DNA from: Arsukibacterium indicum
GTDB taxonomy: Bacteria > Pseudomonadota > Gammaproteobacteria > Enterobacterales > Alteromonadaceae
NCBI RefSeq assembly: GCF_019100565.1
Contig: NZ_JAHRID010000002.1
Span: 62,001-126,000, forward strand
DNA length: 64,000 nt
Direction: 5' to 3'
Shown: positions 8,709 to 20,100 of the stretch, piece by piece
Position numbering within the stretch: the first letter of the stretch is position 1
Layout: every line of letters starts with the position of its first letter
Notes under the pieces: model-generated
Told to the model about the DNA's origin: nothing
Database searches by the model: none
The model's input: the letters and a program-made list of their open reading frames with translations, nothing else
Position numbers and translations under genes: made by a program

Positions 8709-10456
8709 TGCTCTGTGCCAAACTGCATTTTATACAACTGGGCATAAGTTCCTTTCGCACTGAGCAGTTCGGTATGAGTGCCCTGCTCAATTATCCTTCC
8801 CTGCTCCATTACAATAATCTTGTCAGCTTGCTCAATGGTCGATAAGCGGTGGGCAATAACAATATTGGTGCGGCCCTTCAGTAATTCATCGAGCGCAGCC
8901 TGGATTTTCCGCTCTGATTCAGTATCAAGCGCTGAAGTTGCTTCATCCAGCACCAGGATCGGAGCCTGGCGCAGTAATGCGCGGGCAATAGCAATACGCT
9001 GGCGCTGGCCGCCAGATAAACTCACGCCGTTCTCACCTATTACCGTATCAAGACCCTGCGGTAATTGACTGGCAAATTCCATTACATGGGCCTTGTCAGC
9101 GACTTCGCGCAATGTGGCAGGGTCAACGTGTTCAGCAAGCCCGTAACAAATATTATTGGCAATGGTGTCGTTAAACAGTGTGACATGTTGCGATACAATA
9201 GCCATCTGATTGCGCAGCGACGGTAACGTACATTGTCTGATGTTCTGGCCGTCAATACTGATATCACCGCTGGTTAACTCGTAAAACCGCGGCAGCAAAC
9301 TGGAAATTGTGGTTTTGCCGCTGCCGGAGCGGCCAACCAGCGCTATGGTCTGACCGGCTTTTGCACTAAAGCTAATATCAAACAATACTTGTTTATCATG
9401 TCCGGGATAGGTGAAGTTAACCTTTTCAAAGCGAATATCGCCCTGCACATTACTCAGTTTTACTGTGCCGGTATCTTGTTCAACCGGCGTATCCAGCACC
9501 GCAAAAACACTTTTGGCTGCTGCCAGGCCCCGCTGAAACTCACTGTTTACCGTAGTTAACTGCTTTAGAGGCCGCAGCATAACAACCATGGAGGTGACAA
9601 TAGTGGTAAAGGTACCAGCCGAAAGGCTTTCCAGCATTTCCGGGAAACTGGCCATATACACCACAAAAGCCAAGGCAAAAGAAGCAATAATCTGGATAGT
9701 TGAGACGCTGATGGCCCGGGTAGCCTCCAGCTTAACATCCTGCTGGCGGGTTAAATTATTAACTTTATAAAAGCGGTCTTTCTCAATTTGCTGACCACCA
9801 AAAGATAAAATCACTTTGTGGCCGTTAAGCATTTGCTCAGAGCAGGTAGTGACATTACCCATTGCATTCTGAATATTGCGGCTCAGTAGCCGGAAACGCT
9901 TGGAGACAAAACTGACTACCACAGCAATTACCGGCGCTATTAACAGAAAAATCGCTGATAACTGCCAGCTCAGCATAAACATCATCACCAGCAAACCGAT
10001 AACAAACACCCCTTCACGCAGCAGTACTGACAGCGAGCGCGAAGTCGTTTGTTTTATTTGCTCAGTGTTGTAGGTCACTTTCGAAATCAGCTCGCCGGTA
10101 GAGTGCTGATCGTGAAAACTGACTGGTAACCGCATGTACTGTTCAAATAATTGCTGACGTAAGGTTTTGACGACATGAGTGCCCACCCAGTTCAGGCAAT
10201 AACTGGCAACAAAATTAAAAGCGCCGCGCAAGAAGAAGATAAGTACAATAAAAATCGGCGCGTAACGCAGGTATTCGCTGTTTTTATCATTAATGCCAAC
10301 GTCAATAAACTCAGGCAGCTTAGAAATAAAATAGACGTCGATCAGGGCATAGCCAAGCATACCCAATGCTGCTGCCAGAAAACCGAATTTATAAGGAAAA
10401 ACATACCGTAATAAACGACGGGCGGTTCCCGTTTGGTTTGTTTGAGATACTGACAA
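8705..10456 (-). CDS. msbA: Lipid A export ATP-binding/permease protein MsbA
   Basis: Homodimeric ABC exporter flipping lipid A-core across the inner membrane. Six membrane segments occupy residues 20-300. The nucleotide-binding domain has Walker A GRSGSGKTT (375-383), signature LSGGQ (480-484) and Walker B ILVLDE (500-505) followed by an H-loop HRLS. The length of 583 is typical. It is coupled to lpxK downstream and lies 32 nt after comEC, as in E. coli where the ComEC homologue ycaI precedes msbA. Confidence 0.97.
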   Translation of the reverse strand: MSVSQTNQTGTARRLLRYVFPYKFGFLAAALGMLGYALIDVYFISKLPEFIDVGINDKNSEYLRYAPIFIVLIFFLRGAFNFVASYCLNWVGTHVVKTLRQQLFEQYMRLPVSFHDQHSTGELISKVTYNTEQIKQTTSRSLSVLLREGVFVIGLLVMMFMLSWQLSAIFLLIAPVIAVVVSFVSKRFRLLSRNIQNAMGNVTTCSEQMLNGHKVILSFGGQQIEKDRFYKVNNLTRQQDVKLEATRAISVSTIQIIASFALAFVVYMASFPEMLESLSAGTFTTIVTSMVVMLRPLKQLTTVNSEFQRGLAAAKSVFAVLDTPVEQDTGTVKLSNVQGDIRFEKVNFTYPGHDKQVLFDISFSAKAGQTIALVGRSGSGKTTISSLLPRFYELTSGDISIDGQNIRQCTLPSLRNQMAIVSQHVTLFNDTIANNICYGLAEHVDPATLREVADKAHVMEFASQLPQGLDTVIGENGVSLSGGQRQRIAIARALLRQAPILVLDEATSALDTESERKIQAALDELLKGRTNIVIAHRLSTIEQADKIIVMEQGRIIEQGTHTELLSAKGTYAQLYKMQFGTEQ

Positions 10457-10488
10457 TGGTTAATCCTGCCATTTAAATTTTGCTTATT

Positions 10489-12714
10489 CTAGCGTGTTGT
10501 TGCCAAGGTTTCAGCAATTGGCGGCGGCTTTTCCAGCCAAAACGGCATTCTTTGCTGCCGCCAGCTGCTAACCCGGATATTTTCATCAGTAAACTCAAGG
10601 CGAATCGCCCCGTAATCAGCGGTATTAAGCAGCGGTACTCTGAGTAAGGCCAGCCGTTGTTCAACCGCTGTTGCAGGATGCTGATAGCCATTCATAAACG
10701 CGGCCGCATTTAACGCCAGCACCGGCCGCACCTGTTCCAGCAAGGCCAGGCTGTTAACTGTGGCACTGCCATTATTTGCCAGCACCAGTATATCCGCCCG
10801 TAAATCATCGTTGCCGGCGATAAGTGCCTGCTCTGTCGCCGTGCTGATTTTCCCGGGGATCAGTACCCGCCAGTGACCTATTGTCAGGCGAATAATACAA
10901 CTGTCAGCGTTATCTGCTATCAGCACCTCTATTGCAACATCCTGATACCTTGTTGGCAGTTCAGAGCAGCCACCGGTTACCAGCTGTTGACTGAATTGCG
11001 TCAGGCTACCCTGATCTGACTGATAGTTTGTTAACTTAGCCCACTGCCTGCCGCGCTCGGAGCGCTGCTGACGAAACAGCACAATATCCAGCTGGTGTAT
11101 ACCCTGTTGCCGCAATACCGGGCGCAATTGTTGTTCGGCAATGTCCTGTATTGCGCCGGCAGGAGCAAGATCATAAAGCAGCGCCACTGAGCCACGTTGC
11201 AACAGTATAAGCTGGCGCTGACCACTATCCAGCAGGTGCAGCTGCCAGTGCCGGGGTTGAAGCGCACTACCGCTGAGGAAAAGTATGCACAGCGGCAACA
11301 ACAAAAGTGCCGCTTTTCTGGAATAAATCAGCATAAGTATCAGTAAAACTGCCGTCAGCGCTACCGAAAGAGCAGACGCCTGTGATACAGGCCACCATAC
11401 TTGCAGGCCGGCACTATGCTCTAACCACCAGAGCAGCGGCATAAAAGCGAGATCGGTAAGCTGCCAGGCCACATTGATATTCAGTCCAACTACGGTCAGA
11501 AATAAACTTACCAACAATAACGGGATTGCAATCAGGCTGCACCAGGGCACGAACAACAGGTTTGACAACAACATTAACGGACTGAAACCGCCAAATAGCA
11601 CTACGCCCAGTAATGTCATTAACAGGCTTAAGACTAAATGAAACAGCAAAAACCACTTTGCCTTTGCCTGCCAGCTGGTGCCGTTTAGCGGATAACGCCA
11701 TATAACAATAAAAATAATTGCTACAGCCAGCACGGATAACCAGAAACTGGCACTTAGTACCCAGAAAGGCTGAACCAGTAACATTAAAGCAACGAACAAC
11801 AGCCAGAACCGGCTTAGGGATATATTAACCAACTGACTGCGGCAAATAACCAGAATAGACAGCGCAGTAACGGCCCGTAGCGTAGGAATAGCGAAGCTGG
11901 CCAACCAGGCGTACAGCAGTGCCGCCGCAAGCGCACAAATTAGCACCAGCTGCTGCTGACGCCGGATAGCTAACAGCCCTTTACTCCAGCCGCCAAGCCA
12001 TAATACCCAGCCAAACACCAGACCAATGTGCAAACCTGAAATAGCCAGCAGATGGCCAAGACCTGAATGTTGTGCCCCCTGCCAAAGGGTATCCAAAAAT
12101 TCACGCTCTCCTACAGCCAACGCTTTAAGTAACGGCTCTGTGCGATAAGGATAAGTAGCCTGCTCAACCCGGGCAACAATCTGCTGACGCACTGAATGTT
12201 GCTGCCCGAGTAAAATTTGCGGCCCCCGCGCCACGAAACCGGAGGCTACCAGGCTATTAATATAATAATGTGTCTGGCTGTTAAAACCAGCGGGGTTAGC
12301 TACACCATGCACCGGCTTTAAGTGCAACCGCAACCGCCAATACTGACCAGATGCCAAAGCAGGTGGTTGCTGCCAGCGTAATGCTAACCGGTAACCTGCT
12401 GCTGGCCCACTGACGACAGTTGCACTAAGCTGAGTATAGTCGGGGTAATGCTTTGGAGTGGTATCGATTTTTACCAACACCGGTGCCCCGGGCAAGTGGA
12501 GCATTGCCTGCTGGGCGGCCTGATACTGATGATACTGCCAGCTCCAACTGGCCAGAAAGCTGGCCGCCCCAAGCAACAGCAGCAGATAAAGCCGGCGCCG
12601 GATAAACAGCGTTAAAAACAGCATTACAAAAAAAATGCTGAAAAAAGGTGGCACTATCGGCAAAAATAATGACAATAGGCTGGCTGTAATAACTCCGATG
12701 CAGAATCCTAGCAT
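10489..12714 (-). CDS. comEC: ComEC/Rec2-family DNA uptake channel with degenerate metallo-beta-lactamase domain
   Basis: Inner-membrane channel family for import of single-stranded DNA during natural transformation. In order there are N-terminal membrane helices, a DUF4131 OB-like region (about 60-170), the ComEC core with GHLLAISGLHIGL at 220-232, and multiple helices to 480. A C-terminal metallo-beta-lactamase-like region covers 488-720. The last domain keeps the fold (LHLLDSG, NADSCIIRL, RPVLALNA) but has lost its metal ligands. The HxxxDH motif reads FRQQRSER (547-554), TGDI reads PGKI (620-623) and PHHGS reads ANNGS (646-650). A nuclease role is therefore unlikely for this copy. The start lies only 23 bases from the divergent DUF2062 gene. 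Confidence 0.9.
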   Translation of the reverse strand: MLGFCIGVITASLLSLFLPIVPPFFSIFFVMLFLTLFIRRRLYLLLLLGAASFLASWSWQYHQYQAAQQAMLHLPGAPVLVKIDTTPKHYPDYTQLSATVVSGPAAGYRLALRWQQPPALASGQYWRLRLHLKPVHGVANPAGFNSQTHYYINSLVASGFVARGPQILLGQQHSVRQQIVARVEQATYPYRTEPLLKALAVGEREFLDTLWQGAQHSGLGHLLAISGLHIGLVFGWVLWLGGWSKGLLAIRRQQQLVLICALAAALLYAWLASFAIPTLRAVTALSILVICRSQLVNISLSRFWLLFVALMLLVQPFWVLSASFWLSVLAVAIIFIVIWRYPLNGTSWQAKAKWFLLFHLVLSLLMTLLGVVLFGGFSPLMLLSNLLFVPWCSLIAIPLLLVSLFLTVVGLNINVAWQLTDLAFMPLLWWLEHSAGLQVWWPVSQASALSVALTAVLLILMLIYSRKAALLLLPLCILFLSGSALQPRHWQLHLLDSGQRQLILLQRGSVALLYDLAPAGAIQDIAEQQLRPVLRQQGIHQLDIVLFRQQRSERGRQWAKLTNYQSDQGSLTQFSQQLVTGGCSELPTRYQDVAIEVLIADNADSCIIRLTIGHWRVLIPGKISTATEQALIAGNDDLRADILVLANNGSATVNSLALLEQVRPVLALNAAAFMNGYQHPATAVEQRLALLRVPLLNTADYGAIRLEFTDENIRVSSWRQQRMPFWLEKPPPIAETLATTR

Positions 12715-12737
12715 GGCCTCTTTCTATACAGGTTAGA

Positions 12738-13259
12738 ATGCCCAAAAAACTATTTAAAAAATATCTACCATCAGCTGAAAAAATCAAGCAACAAAAACTT
12801 ATAAATTTATTTGGCAGTTTATTACACGATGGTAACCTTTGGCATTTAAACCGACGCTCAGCGCGCGGTGCTTTTGCTGTCGGCCTGTTCTGGGCCTGGA
12901 TCCCCATGCCGTTTCAAATGGTTGCCGCTGCTGCCACGGCGATCCCGCTGCGGGTTAATATGCCGCTTACTCTGGCATTAGTCTGGACCTCTAACCCGCT
13001 TACTATGCCAATTATGTTCTATTTAAGTTATCTGATTGGTACTGTGGTTCTGGCCCGGCCGCTGGAGCCATTTGCATTTGAAGCAAGCATGGAATGGCTG
13101 CGCTATAGTATGCATACCATAGGTAAACCGTTTTTACTGGGGTCATTATTAATGGCGATAACGGCCAGTATCAGTGGCTATTTCCTGATTGACTGGCTCT
13201 GGCGATTGTCAGTAAAAAAGGCTCAGCTGGCCAAGTTACTGAGAAAAAGAAAAAGCTGA
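12738..13259 (+). CDS. DUF2062 domain membrane protein
   Basis: A 173-residue protein with the DUF2062 pattern: an N-terminal basic region, RRSARGAFAVGLFWAWIPMPFQM, then TSNPLTMP and further hydrophobic helices, and a basic C-terminus. Members are small inner-membrane proteins of unknown function. It is transcribed divergently from comEC, with starts 23 bases apart. It converges on lolE with about 30 bases between stops. Confidence 0.85.
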   Translation: MPKKLFKKYLPSAEKIKQQKLINLFGSLLHDGNLWHLNRRSARGAFAVGLFWAWIPMPFQMVAAAATAIPLRVNMPLTLALVWTSNPLTMPIMFYLSYLIGTVVLARPLEPFAFEASMEWLRYSMHTIGKPFLLGSLLMAITASISGYFLIDWLWRLSVKKAQLAKLLRKRKS

Positions 13260-13287
13260 CGTGCCAGGCTAAAAACAGGCGCGTCAG
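13256..13287. terminator. Hairpin between convergent DUF2062 and lolE genes
   Basis: The arms CTGACGTGCC and GGCGCGTCAG pair with one mismatch around a 12-base A-rich loop, exactly between two convergent stop codons. There is no long T tract on either side, so termination efficiency is uncertain. Confidence 0.4.
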
Positions 13288-13291
13288 GTAA

Positions 13292-14530
13292 TTAGTGCTG
13301 ACCCAGCACAGCGGCCGGTTCCACTTTGCTGGCTCGCCAGGCCGGATAAAGGGTTGCTAACAGACTTAGCAACAAAGCGATAGTGAACGTCAGGGTGACG
13401 TCCTGCCAGCGCAGCACTGATGGCACAAAATCAATAAAATAAATACTCGGGTCAAGTAGCGAACTTCCCAGAAAGCGGGTTAACGACGCAAACAGTTGCT
13501 CGATAGTGCTGGCAAGCAATATTCCAAACCCCACTCCCAGCACAGAACCAATTAAACCATTCAACCAGCCCAGTAACACAAAGGTTTTAATCAGCTGACC
13601 GGGCGCCATCCCCATGGTCAGTAAAATAGCAATGTCAGCTTCTTTCTCCCGCACTGCCATCACCAGCGTTGCCACAATATTAAAACAGGCCACCATAATA
13701 ACCAGGGTCAGTACCAGATAAAGAATGGCCCGTACCATTTGAATATCGTTGTAAACATGCCCCTGGCTGCCATACCAGTCTTGCAGATAAACATGATGCT
13801 CAAGCAACCGACCAAGCACCCGGGCCATTTGCGGTGCAGCAAATACATCGTCTATCTGAAACGCCAGACCATGCACTTCGCCCTCTGGTACCCCCAGCCA
13901 CTGCGAAAGTGCATTGATATCCACCCAAACCTGACTGTAATCAAGCTGTCCACCAAGTGAGACAACTGCGCTGACCGTTAAATTAACAGTACGATGACTG
14001 GCCAGGCTGCCATCCGCTGCAAAGCGGGGTAACATCAGTTGTAAGTTCTGGCCAACTTCAATGGCCAGCGCGTCAGCTATGCCCTGGCCTAATACTATCT
14101 GCCCGGCATCAAGACTGGCCATGCTGCCTCTTGTGACAAACTCAGCAACCGCACTCAACTGCTGCTCGAACTGCAGGTTAATGCCACGTACCTGAGCGGC
14201 TTTAACCGCGCCGCTATGCCGCAGCATGCCATTGGCTTTAATAAAGGGTGCGCCGGCTCTTACCCCATCTACACTGGCTAACGTTTGCAGCTTACGTTGC
14301 CAGTCGGGTAGTGAGTAATCCACTGCCTCCAGCTCAATATGGGGGATCACTGCCAGTAAGCGCTGCTTTAACGCTTGTTCAAAGCCATTCATCACTGACA
14401 GCGCCAGGATCAGAATTGCCACGCCCAGCGCAATGCCGCTAGTGGAGGATGCTGAAATAAAGCGAATAAAACCACTGGTGTGGCGGGTTGAGCGATAGCG
14501 TTTTGCCAATTGCCAGGCCAGACTAGCCAT
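13292..14530 (-). CDS. lolE: Lipoprotein-releasing ABC transporter permease LolE
   Basis: Permease of the LolCDE complex that extracts outer-membrane lipoproteins from the inner membrane. The 412-residue protein has one N-terminal helix, a large periplasmic domain (about 50-260) and three C-terminal helices of the FtsX type. [19 protein letters not shown] matches the LolC/E N-terminus. I call it LolE because it is the third gene after lolC and lolD. It overlaps lolD by 8 nt. Confidence 0.9.
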   Translation of the reverse strand: MASLAWQLAKRYRSTRHTSGFIRFISASSTSGIALGVAILILALSVMNGFEQALKQRLLAVIPHIELEAVDYSLPDWQRKLQTLASVDGVRAGAPFIKANGMLRHSGAVKAAQVRGINLQFEQQLSAVAEFVTRGSMASLDAGQIVLGQGIADALAIEVGQNLQLMLPRFAADGSLASHRTVNLTVSAVVSLGGQLDYSQVWVDINALSQWLGVPEGEVHGLAFQIDDVFAAPQMARVLGRLLEHHVYLQDWYGSQGHVYNDIQMVRAILYLVLTLVIMVACFNIVATLVMAVREKEADIAILLTMGMAPGQLIKTFVLLGWLNGLIGSVLGVGFGILLASTIEQLFASLTRFLGSSLLDPSIYFIDFVPSVLRWQDVTLTFTIALLLSLLATLYPAWRASKVEPAAVLGQH

Positions 14531-15209
14531 GCATCACCTCAAGTTGGCCTTCACGCATCAGGTATTGGGTATCAAGCCGGCCTGCCAGTTCTGTGTCATG
14601 GGTTACCACCACAAAACTGGTCGCCATGCTGGCATTAAGCTGCCGTAACAACTGATATATTGATTCTGCCGTATGCTCATCCAGGTTGCCGGTTGGTTCA
14701 TCAGCAAGGACCAGTGACGGCTGGGTTACCAGCGCTCTGGCAATCGCCACCCGCTGGCGCTCACCACCACTGAGCTCAGCAGGCTTATGATGGCCGCGAT
14801 GGCCAAGCCCTACCTTATCAATCAGCTCAGACGCTCTGGCAAGTGCTTGCGAGCGTTTTTCACCGCGGATGAACAGTGGCATCGCCACATTCTCCAGCGC
14901 GGTAAAATCCATCAGTAAGTGATGAAACTGATAAATAAACCCCAGTTGCTGATTGCGAAGCGCGGCTTTCTTTGCCGAACTCAGGCCTGCCAGAGGCTGA
15001 CCGGCGATAGCTACCGAACCGCTGTCTGCCGAATCAAGTGCCCCCAAAATATGCAACAAGGTACTTTTACCGGAACCGGAGCTCCCCACTATTGCCACCA
15101 TTTCGCCTGCGGCAACACTCAGACTGACATTGTGCAGTACCTGGGTTTCTGCCGCACCATCGCGGTAACTTTTACAGATTTGAGTGGCTTCTAATACTTT
15201 ATTCATCAC
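14523..15209 (-). CDS. lolD: Lipoprotein-releasing ABC transporter ATP-binding protein LolD
   Basis: ATPase that powers LolCDE. In 228 residues there are Walker [10 protein letters not shown] (about 42-50), the Q-loop [17 protein letters not shown], signature [15 protein letters not shown] and Walker [13 protein letters not shown]. The [14 protein letters not shown] segment is characteristic of LolD. It overlaps lolC by 11 nt and lolE by 8 nt, consistent with a tight operon. Confidence 0.95.
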   Translation of the reverse strand: MMNKVLEATQICKSYRDGAAETQVLHNVSLSVAAGEMVAIVGSSGSGKSTLLHILGALDSADSGSVAIAGQPLAGLSSAKKAALRNQQLGFIYQFHHLLMDFTALENVAMPLFIRGEKRSQALARASELIDKVGLGHRGHHKPAELSGGERQRVAIARALVTQPSLVLADEPTGNLDEHTAESIYQLLRQLNASMATSFVVVTHDTELAGRLDTQYLMREGQLEVMHG

Positions 15210-16398
15210 GTAAAATTTCCGCCGGATTAACTTTAACTGCCCGCCAGGCAGGATACAGCACTGCCAGCAACGTCAGGCCCACTGCACTAAAAAAAATGGT
15301 GGCAATTTGTAATGGATTTACCGCTACCGGCAAGGCAATACCGCTGGCCAGTTGTAAGCCAAACACACTTAACACTTCATTAAGTTGCATACACAATATC
15401 AAACCAGCCAGCACGCCGAGCACTGCGCCAATCATTCCATTAACGACGCCCTGAAAAGTAAACACAGCAAACAATTGACTGTCTTTCATCCCCAGGGTTT
15501 TTAAAATAGCCACTTCGGCTTGTTTTTCCGTAACCATCATTACCAGCGCCGATACAATATTAAAGGCCGCCACGGCAACTATCAGCAACAGCATCAGCCA
15601 CATCATGGCTTTTTCCATTGCTACTGCCGCAAATAATTTACCCTGGCTTTGCCGCCAGTCGGTAACATCACTGAAGCGCTTACTTTCACTGAGCCGGGCT
15701 GCCAGCAGCGGCGCAGCAAAAGGCTCTGCCAGACTCAAACGCCAGGCAGGCTGACGCTGGTTAGCAGGCAGCAGGCGTGCAAGATCATCTAACCGGGTAA
15801 CCGCCAGCACATTATCAACTTCAGAGCCGGTATCAACGATGCCTATCACTTCAAACAATCGCTGGCGGGGCAACCAGCCAACCGGTGTGTAACTGCCCCC
15901 CTGAGCCAGCATAAAGCGCAGTTGCTGACCTCGGCTTACTTCAAGCTGCTCGGCCAGCCCCCTGCCCAATATTACGCCATAGCGACTATCGGCAAAATCC
16001 TGCCAGTTGCCCAGTACCAATGCTTGTTGTAAAAATTGAGGAATATGTTCGGCACTCAGGCCCTGCAACATCACCGCATTAAGCTGTCGCGGCGACTGAA
16101 CCAAAGCTTCTGCCTGCAAAAACGGACTGATGTCCTGCACAGCATCACCTGGTTTTAATTCTGCCTGCCAGGAAGTATCTGCACTTTGCGGTTGCACCAC
16201 TACATGCGGGATAACGCCCAGGATCCGCTTTTTCAATTCGCCTTCAAAGCCATTCATCACTGAGCTGACCAGCGTTAACGCCATCACACCCAGCAAAATG
16301 CCAGCGACGGAAAAAAAAGTAATAAAAGAAATAAAGGCATTGCCCTTGCGGCTCTGGCTGTAGCGTAAGCCCAGCAAAAGGCTGACGGGTAATTGCAT
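15199..16398 (-). CDS. lolC: Lipoprotein-releasing ABC transporter permease LolC
   Basis: First gene of lolCDE. The 399-residue protein starts [19 protein letters not shown], as LolC family members do. It has four membrane helices (about 20-45, 265-295, 310-340, 355-385) around a periplasmic domain. The C-terminus [18 protein letters not shown] is the typical LolC/E ending. It is transcribed divergently from a PilZ-domain gene, with 110 bases between starts that must carry the promoter. Confidence 0.93.
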   Translation of the reverse strand: MQLPVSLLLGLRYSQSRKGNAFISFITFFSVAGILLGVMALTLVSSVMNGFEGELKKRILGVIPHVVVQPQSADTSWQAELKPGDAVQDISPFLQAEALVQSPRQLNAVMLQGLSAEHIPQFLQQALVLGNWQDFADSRYGVILGRGLAEQLEVSRGQQLRFMLAQGGSYTPVGWLPRQRLFEVIGIVDTGSEVDNVLAVTRLDDLARLLPANQRQPAWRLSLAEPFAAPLLAARLSESKRFSDVTDWRQSQGKLFAAVAMEKAMMWLMLLLIVAVAAFNIVSALVMMVTEKQAEVAILKTLGMKDSQLFAVFTFQGVVNGMIGAVLGVLAGLILCMQLNEVLSVFGLQLASGIALPVAVNPLQIATIFFSAVGLTLLAVLYPAWRAVKVNPAEILRDE

Positions 16399-16508
16399 GT
16401 TAATATTCAGGACTTTGCCTCGGTTAGATGATAAATTAGCTGCAAAAATCGCTGCTGATAATAGTGATTATTAGCCATAATAACAAGCAACCTTAGTCGA
16501 GGCCTGTT

Positions 16509-17099
16509 ATGGACCCTATTTTACAGTCATTAACTGACGCTTATCACGATTATTTCAGTGTTGAGCACGATATTGTTGTCAATTGTAAAGTTTTAAACGA
16601 CCCCCTGCCCTCAGAGCAGACGTTTATCAGCAGTATTCCGGAACCTTTTCTGCTGGCAGGTGAAATGGGCAGTCTTAATATGTCAGCCTTGCGCTCGCTG
16701 AACCGGATTGGCGAACTGGCTGATGAGCTGGCCAACTATTTGCAACAACAAGCCCGTAAAATTGACTTGCTGCTGCATTACGTACTGCGCCAGCAAGATA
16801 ACGCTGAACATCGTCAGGTTACATTAAGCTATGGCGGTGCAGGCTTATGCTTACAGAGCGAACAGCACATACCACCGCTGAGTGTTGTAGAGTTAAAAGT
16901 ATTTCTGGCTGAAAATGAAGGGGCGATATATTGCCTTGGCCAGGTTATCAGCGCTGAGCAGGCCGGCACTGGCTGGCAAATAAAGGTTGTGTTTCGCCGG
17001 ATTAGAGATCAAGATCGCGAGCTTATTGTTCGAGCCAGTTTGCATCAGCAATCACGTCAGCTGAAACAAAAGGCGGCGCAGCGCCAGTTGCCGGAATAA
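16509..17099 (+). CDS. PilZ domain-containing protein
   Basis: A 196-residue protein with a helical N-terminal half (1-100) and a C-terminal PilZ-like barrel. The segment VTLSYGGAGLCLQSE fits the PilZ (D/N)xSxxG pattern, which in canonical members binds cyclic di-GMP. The leading RxxxR motif is not clearly present; only one Arg precedes the strand. Binding is therefore uncertain. It lies 79 bases before mfd on the same strand and divergent from lolC. No specific partner can be named. Confidence 0.7.
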   Translation: MDPILQSLTDAYHDYFSVEHDIVVNCKVLNDPLPSEQTFISSIPEPFLLAGEMGSLNMSALRSLNRIGELADELANYLQQQARKIDLLLHYVLRQQDNAEHRQVTLSYGGAGLCLQSEQHIPPLSVVELKVFLAENEGAIYCLGQVISAEQAGTGWQIKVVFRRIRDQDRELIVRASLHQQSRQLKQKAAQRQLPE

Positions 17100-17178
17100 G
17101 CACCGGTAGCCAGCTTAGCGAAACATTTTTCTCGTGACACTTTTCTGATAAGCATTTTGTATAGGGTTTCAGCGTTCA

Positions 17179-20100
17179 ATGAGTTTTATTACATTTCTAC
17201 CCCGGATTAAGCACCAGCAGGATCAGATTAGTTGGGGCCAGTTGCATGGCGCTGCACTGCCCTATGCCATTGCGCAACTGGTGCAGGCTGAACCCGCCGT
17301 ATATCTGTTAGTGGTGCCAGATACTCCCAGCGCGCTGCGGCTAGAACAGGAACTGGCCGTATTTATGCACGACAGTGGTTGCCCGGTGTTAACGCTGCCA
17401 GATTGGGAAACCCTGCCTTACGATGTTTTCTCACCGCATCAGGATATTATTTCCCAGCGTCTGAAAACCCTGTATCAGCTTCCCCGGTTAAGCCATGGCC
17501 TGGTTATAGTGCCGGTCAGTACCCTGCTGCTAAAAATAAGTCAGCGCAATTACCTGGAACAAGCCAGCTTTTTGATAAAGCAGGGACAGCAGGTTGATTT
17601 AACCGCGTTAAAATTGCAGCTTAGCGCCGTGGGTTACCGCGCTGTTGATCAGGTAATGGAACACGGTGAATTTTCGGCCCGCGGCTCAATACTGGATTTA
17701 TTTCCAATGGGCTGCAACTTGCCGTTTCGGATCGACTTTTTTGATACTGAAGTAGATGGCATCCGCACTTTTGACCCGGATAACCAACGTAGTTTATCTC
17801 AGGTTAATTCCATTGAGCTGCTGCCCGCCCATGAGTTTCCTACAGATAAAGCAGCCATCGAACGGTTCCGCTTGCGCTACCGCGAACGCTTTGCCGCGCG
17901 CAATGAAAAAGAGTCGTTATATCAGCAGGTAACTCAAGGCATTTTCCCTGCTGGTATAGAGTATTATTTACCGTTGTTCGCCGAGCAGACCGCCAGCTTA
18001 TTCAGTTTCCTGCCGCCGCAATCTATTGCTTTAACCTTTGGTGACATTGAACACAGCGCTAATCAATTCTGGCATGAATTAAAACGCCGTTATCACGATC
18101 GGGCGATAGACAGCATGCGGCCCGTGCTGCAGCCGCAAGAATTGTACCTGCAAACTGACGAATTATTCAGTGAGTTAAATAACTTCAGCCGGATCAAGCT
18201 AAGCCGGGCTACCCTGCCCGTAAAACCCGGTCAGCAAAACGCACCGGTATCGGCCCTGCCAGAGCTGAATATCCAGCATCAGTTAAAGCAACCTCTGAGT
18301 TTGCTCAGCGATTTTCTGCTGACATTAAAACAACAAAATGGCCGGGCAATATTCTTTGTAGAAAGTGAAGGAAGGCGGGAAAGCCTGCATCAGCTGTTTA
18401 ATAAAGCCGGTATCCGGGCACCGGAAATTACTAAACTAGCCGACTTTGCCAGCAGTGATGCAGATTTAGTGATGCTGGTCGGCGCGCTGGAACAAGGTAC
18501 ACTGATCAGCACTACGCCGCCGCTGGCCCTGATTAGTGAAAATGAACTGTTTGGCCAGAAAATCAGCCAGCGCCGGCGCCGCAAAAAAAGCCAGCAGGTT
18601 TCGACCGATACCATAATCCGCAATCTGGCAGAGCTAAGCGAAGGCCAGCCTGTCGTGCATTTACAGCATGGTGTTGGCCGGTATCAGGGCCTCCAGGTGC
18701 TGGACGCCGGTGGCATCAGCGCCGAATTCGTTACCATTGAATACGCTGGCAGCAGTAAGCTTTATGTGCCGGTTTCATCGCTGCACCTGCTAAGCCGCTA
18801 TTCCGGTAGCGATCAGGATCATGCACCGTTACATAAACTTGGCAATGACACCTGGGAAAAGGCCCGGCGCAAAGCTGCCGAGAAAATCCGCGATGTCGCA
18901 GCCGAATTACTGGATGTCTATGCCCAGCGTGCTGCCCACCAGGGCTATGCGTTTAACATCGATCAGGAACAATATGCTGCTTTTGCTGACAGCTTTCCGT
19001 TTGAGGAAACCGCCGATCAACAGGATGCAATCACTGCGGTACTGAACGATATGCAAACCCCGCAACCCATGGACCGGCTGGTATGCGGAGATGTGGGTTT
19101 TGGTAAAACTGAAGTAGCAATGCGCGCGGCCTTTATTGCTGTTAACGATGGCAAACAGGTCGCTATTCTGGTACCCACCACCTTGCTGGCTCAACAGCAT
19201 TTTGACAATTTTAAAGACCGCTTTGCCAACTGGCCAGTGCGGGTTGAAGTGTTATCGCGGTTTGTCAGCCCGAAACAGCAAAAGGCAATTTTAGAAGATG
19301 TTGCCAACGGTAAAGTCGATATTCTGATCGGTACCCATAAATTGCTGCAGGATGACATTAAACTGCATGACTTAGGCTTATTAATTGTCGACGAAGAGCA
19401 CCGGTTCGGCGTGCGCCAAAAAGAAAAAATCAAGGCGTTACGTGCCAATATTGATATTTTAACCCTTACCGCTACCCCCATTCCTCGCACCCTGAATATG
19501 TCAATGTCAGGTATGCGTGATTTATCTATTATTGCCACGCCACCGGCGAAGCGATTGGCGGTGAAAACTTTCGTCCGGGAATTTGAAGCCGGCCTGCTGC
19601 GCGAAGCCGTGATGCGGGAAATTCTTCGTGGTGGTCAGGTTTACTTTTTACATAACGATGTCGCCAGTATTGAAAAAATGGCCGCTGACTTAAGCGAACT
19701 GGTGCCAGAAGCTAATATTGCTATCGCCCATGGCCAGCTGCGGGAACGTGAGCTGGAACGGATTATGGCTGATTTTTATCATCAGCGTTTTAATCTGCTA
19801 CTGTGTTCAACCATAATTGAAACCGGCATCGATGTGCCAACCGCTAACACCATTATAATAAACCGTGCAGATAACTTTGGCCTGGCTCAACTGCATCAGC
19901 TACGCGGCCGGGTTGGCCGCTCGCACCATCAGGCATATGCTTACTTACTGACGCCCCCGCCAAAAAGGTTAAGTAAAGACGCCGAAAAACGACTTGAAGC
20001 CATTTCTTCGCTGGAAGATTTAGGTGCCGGCTTTGCCCTGGCAACACATGATCTGGAAATTCGGGGCGCTGGTGAATTATTAGGTGACGAGCAAAGCGGA

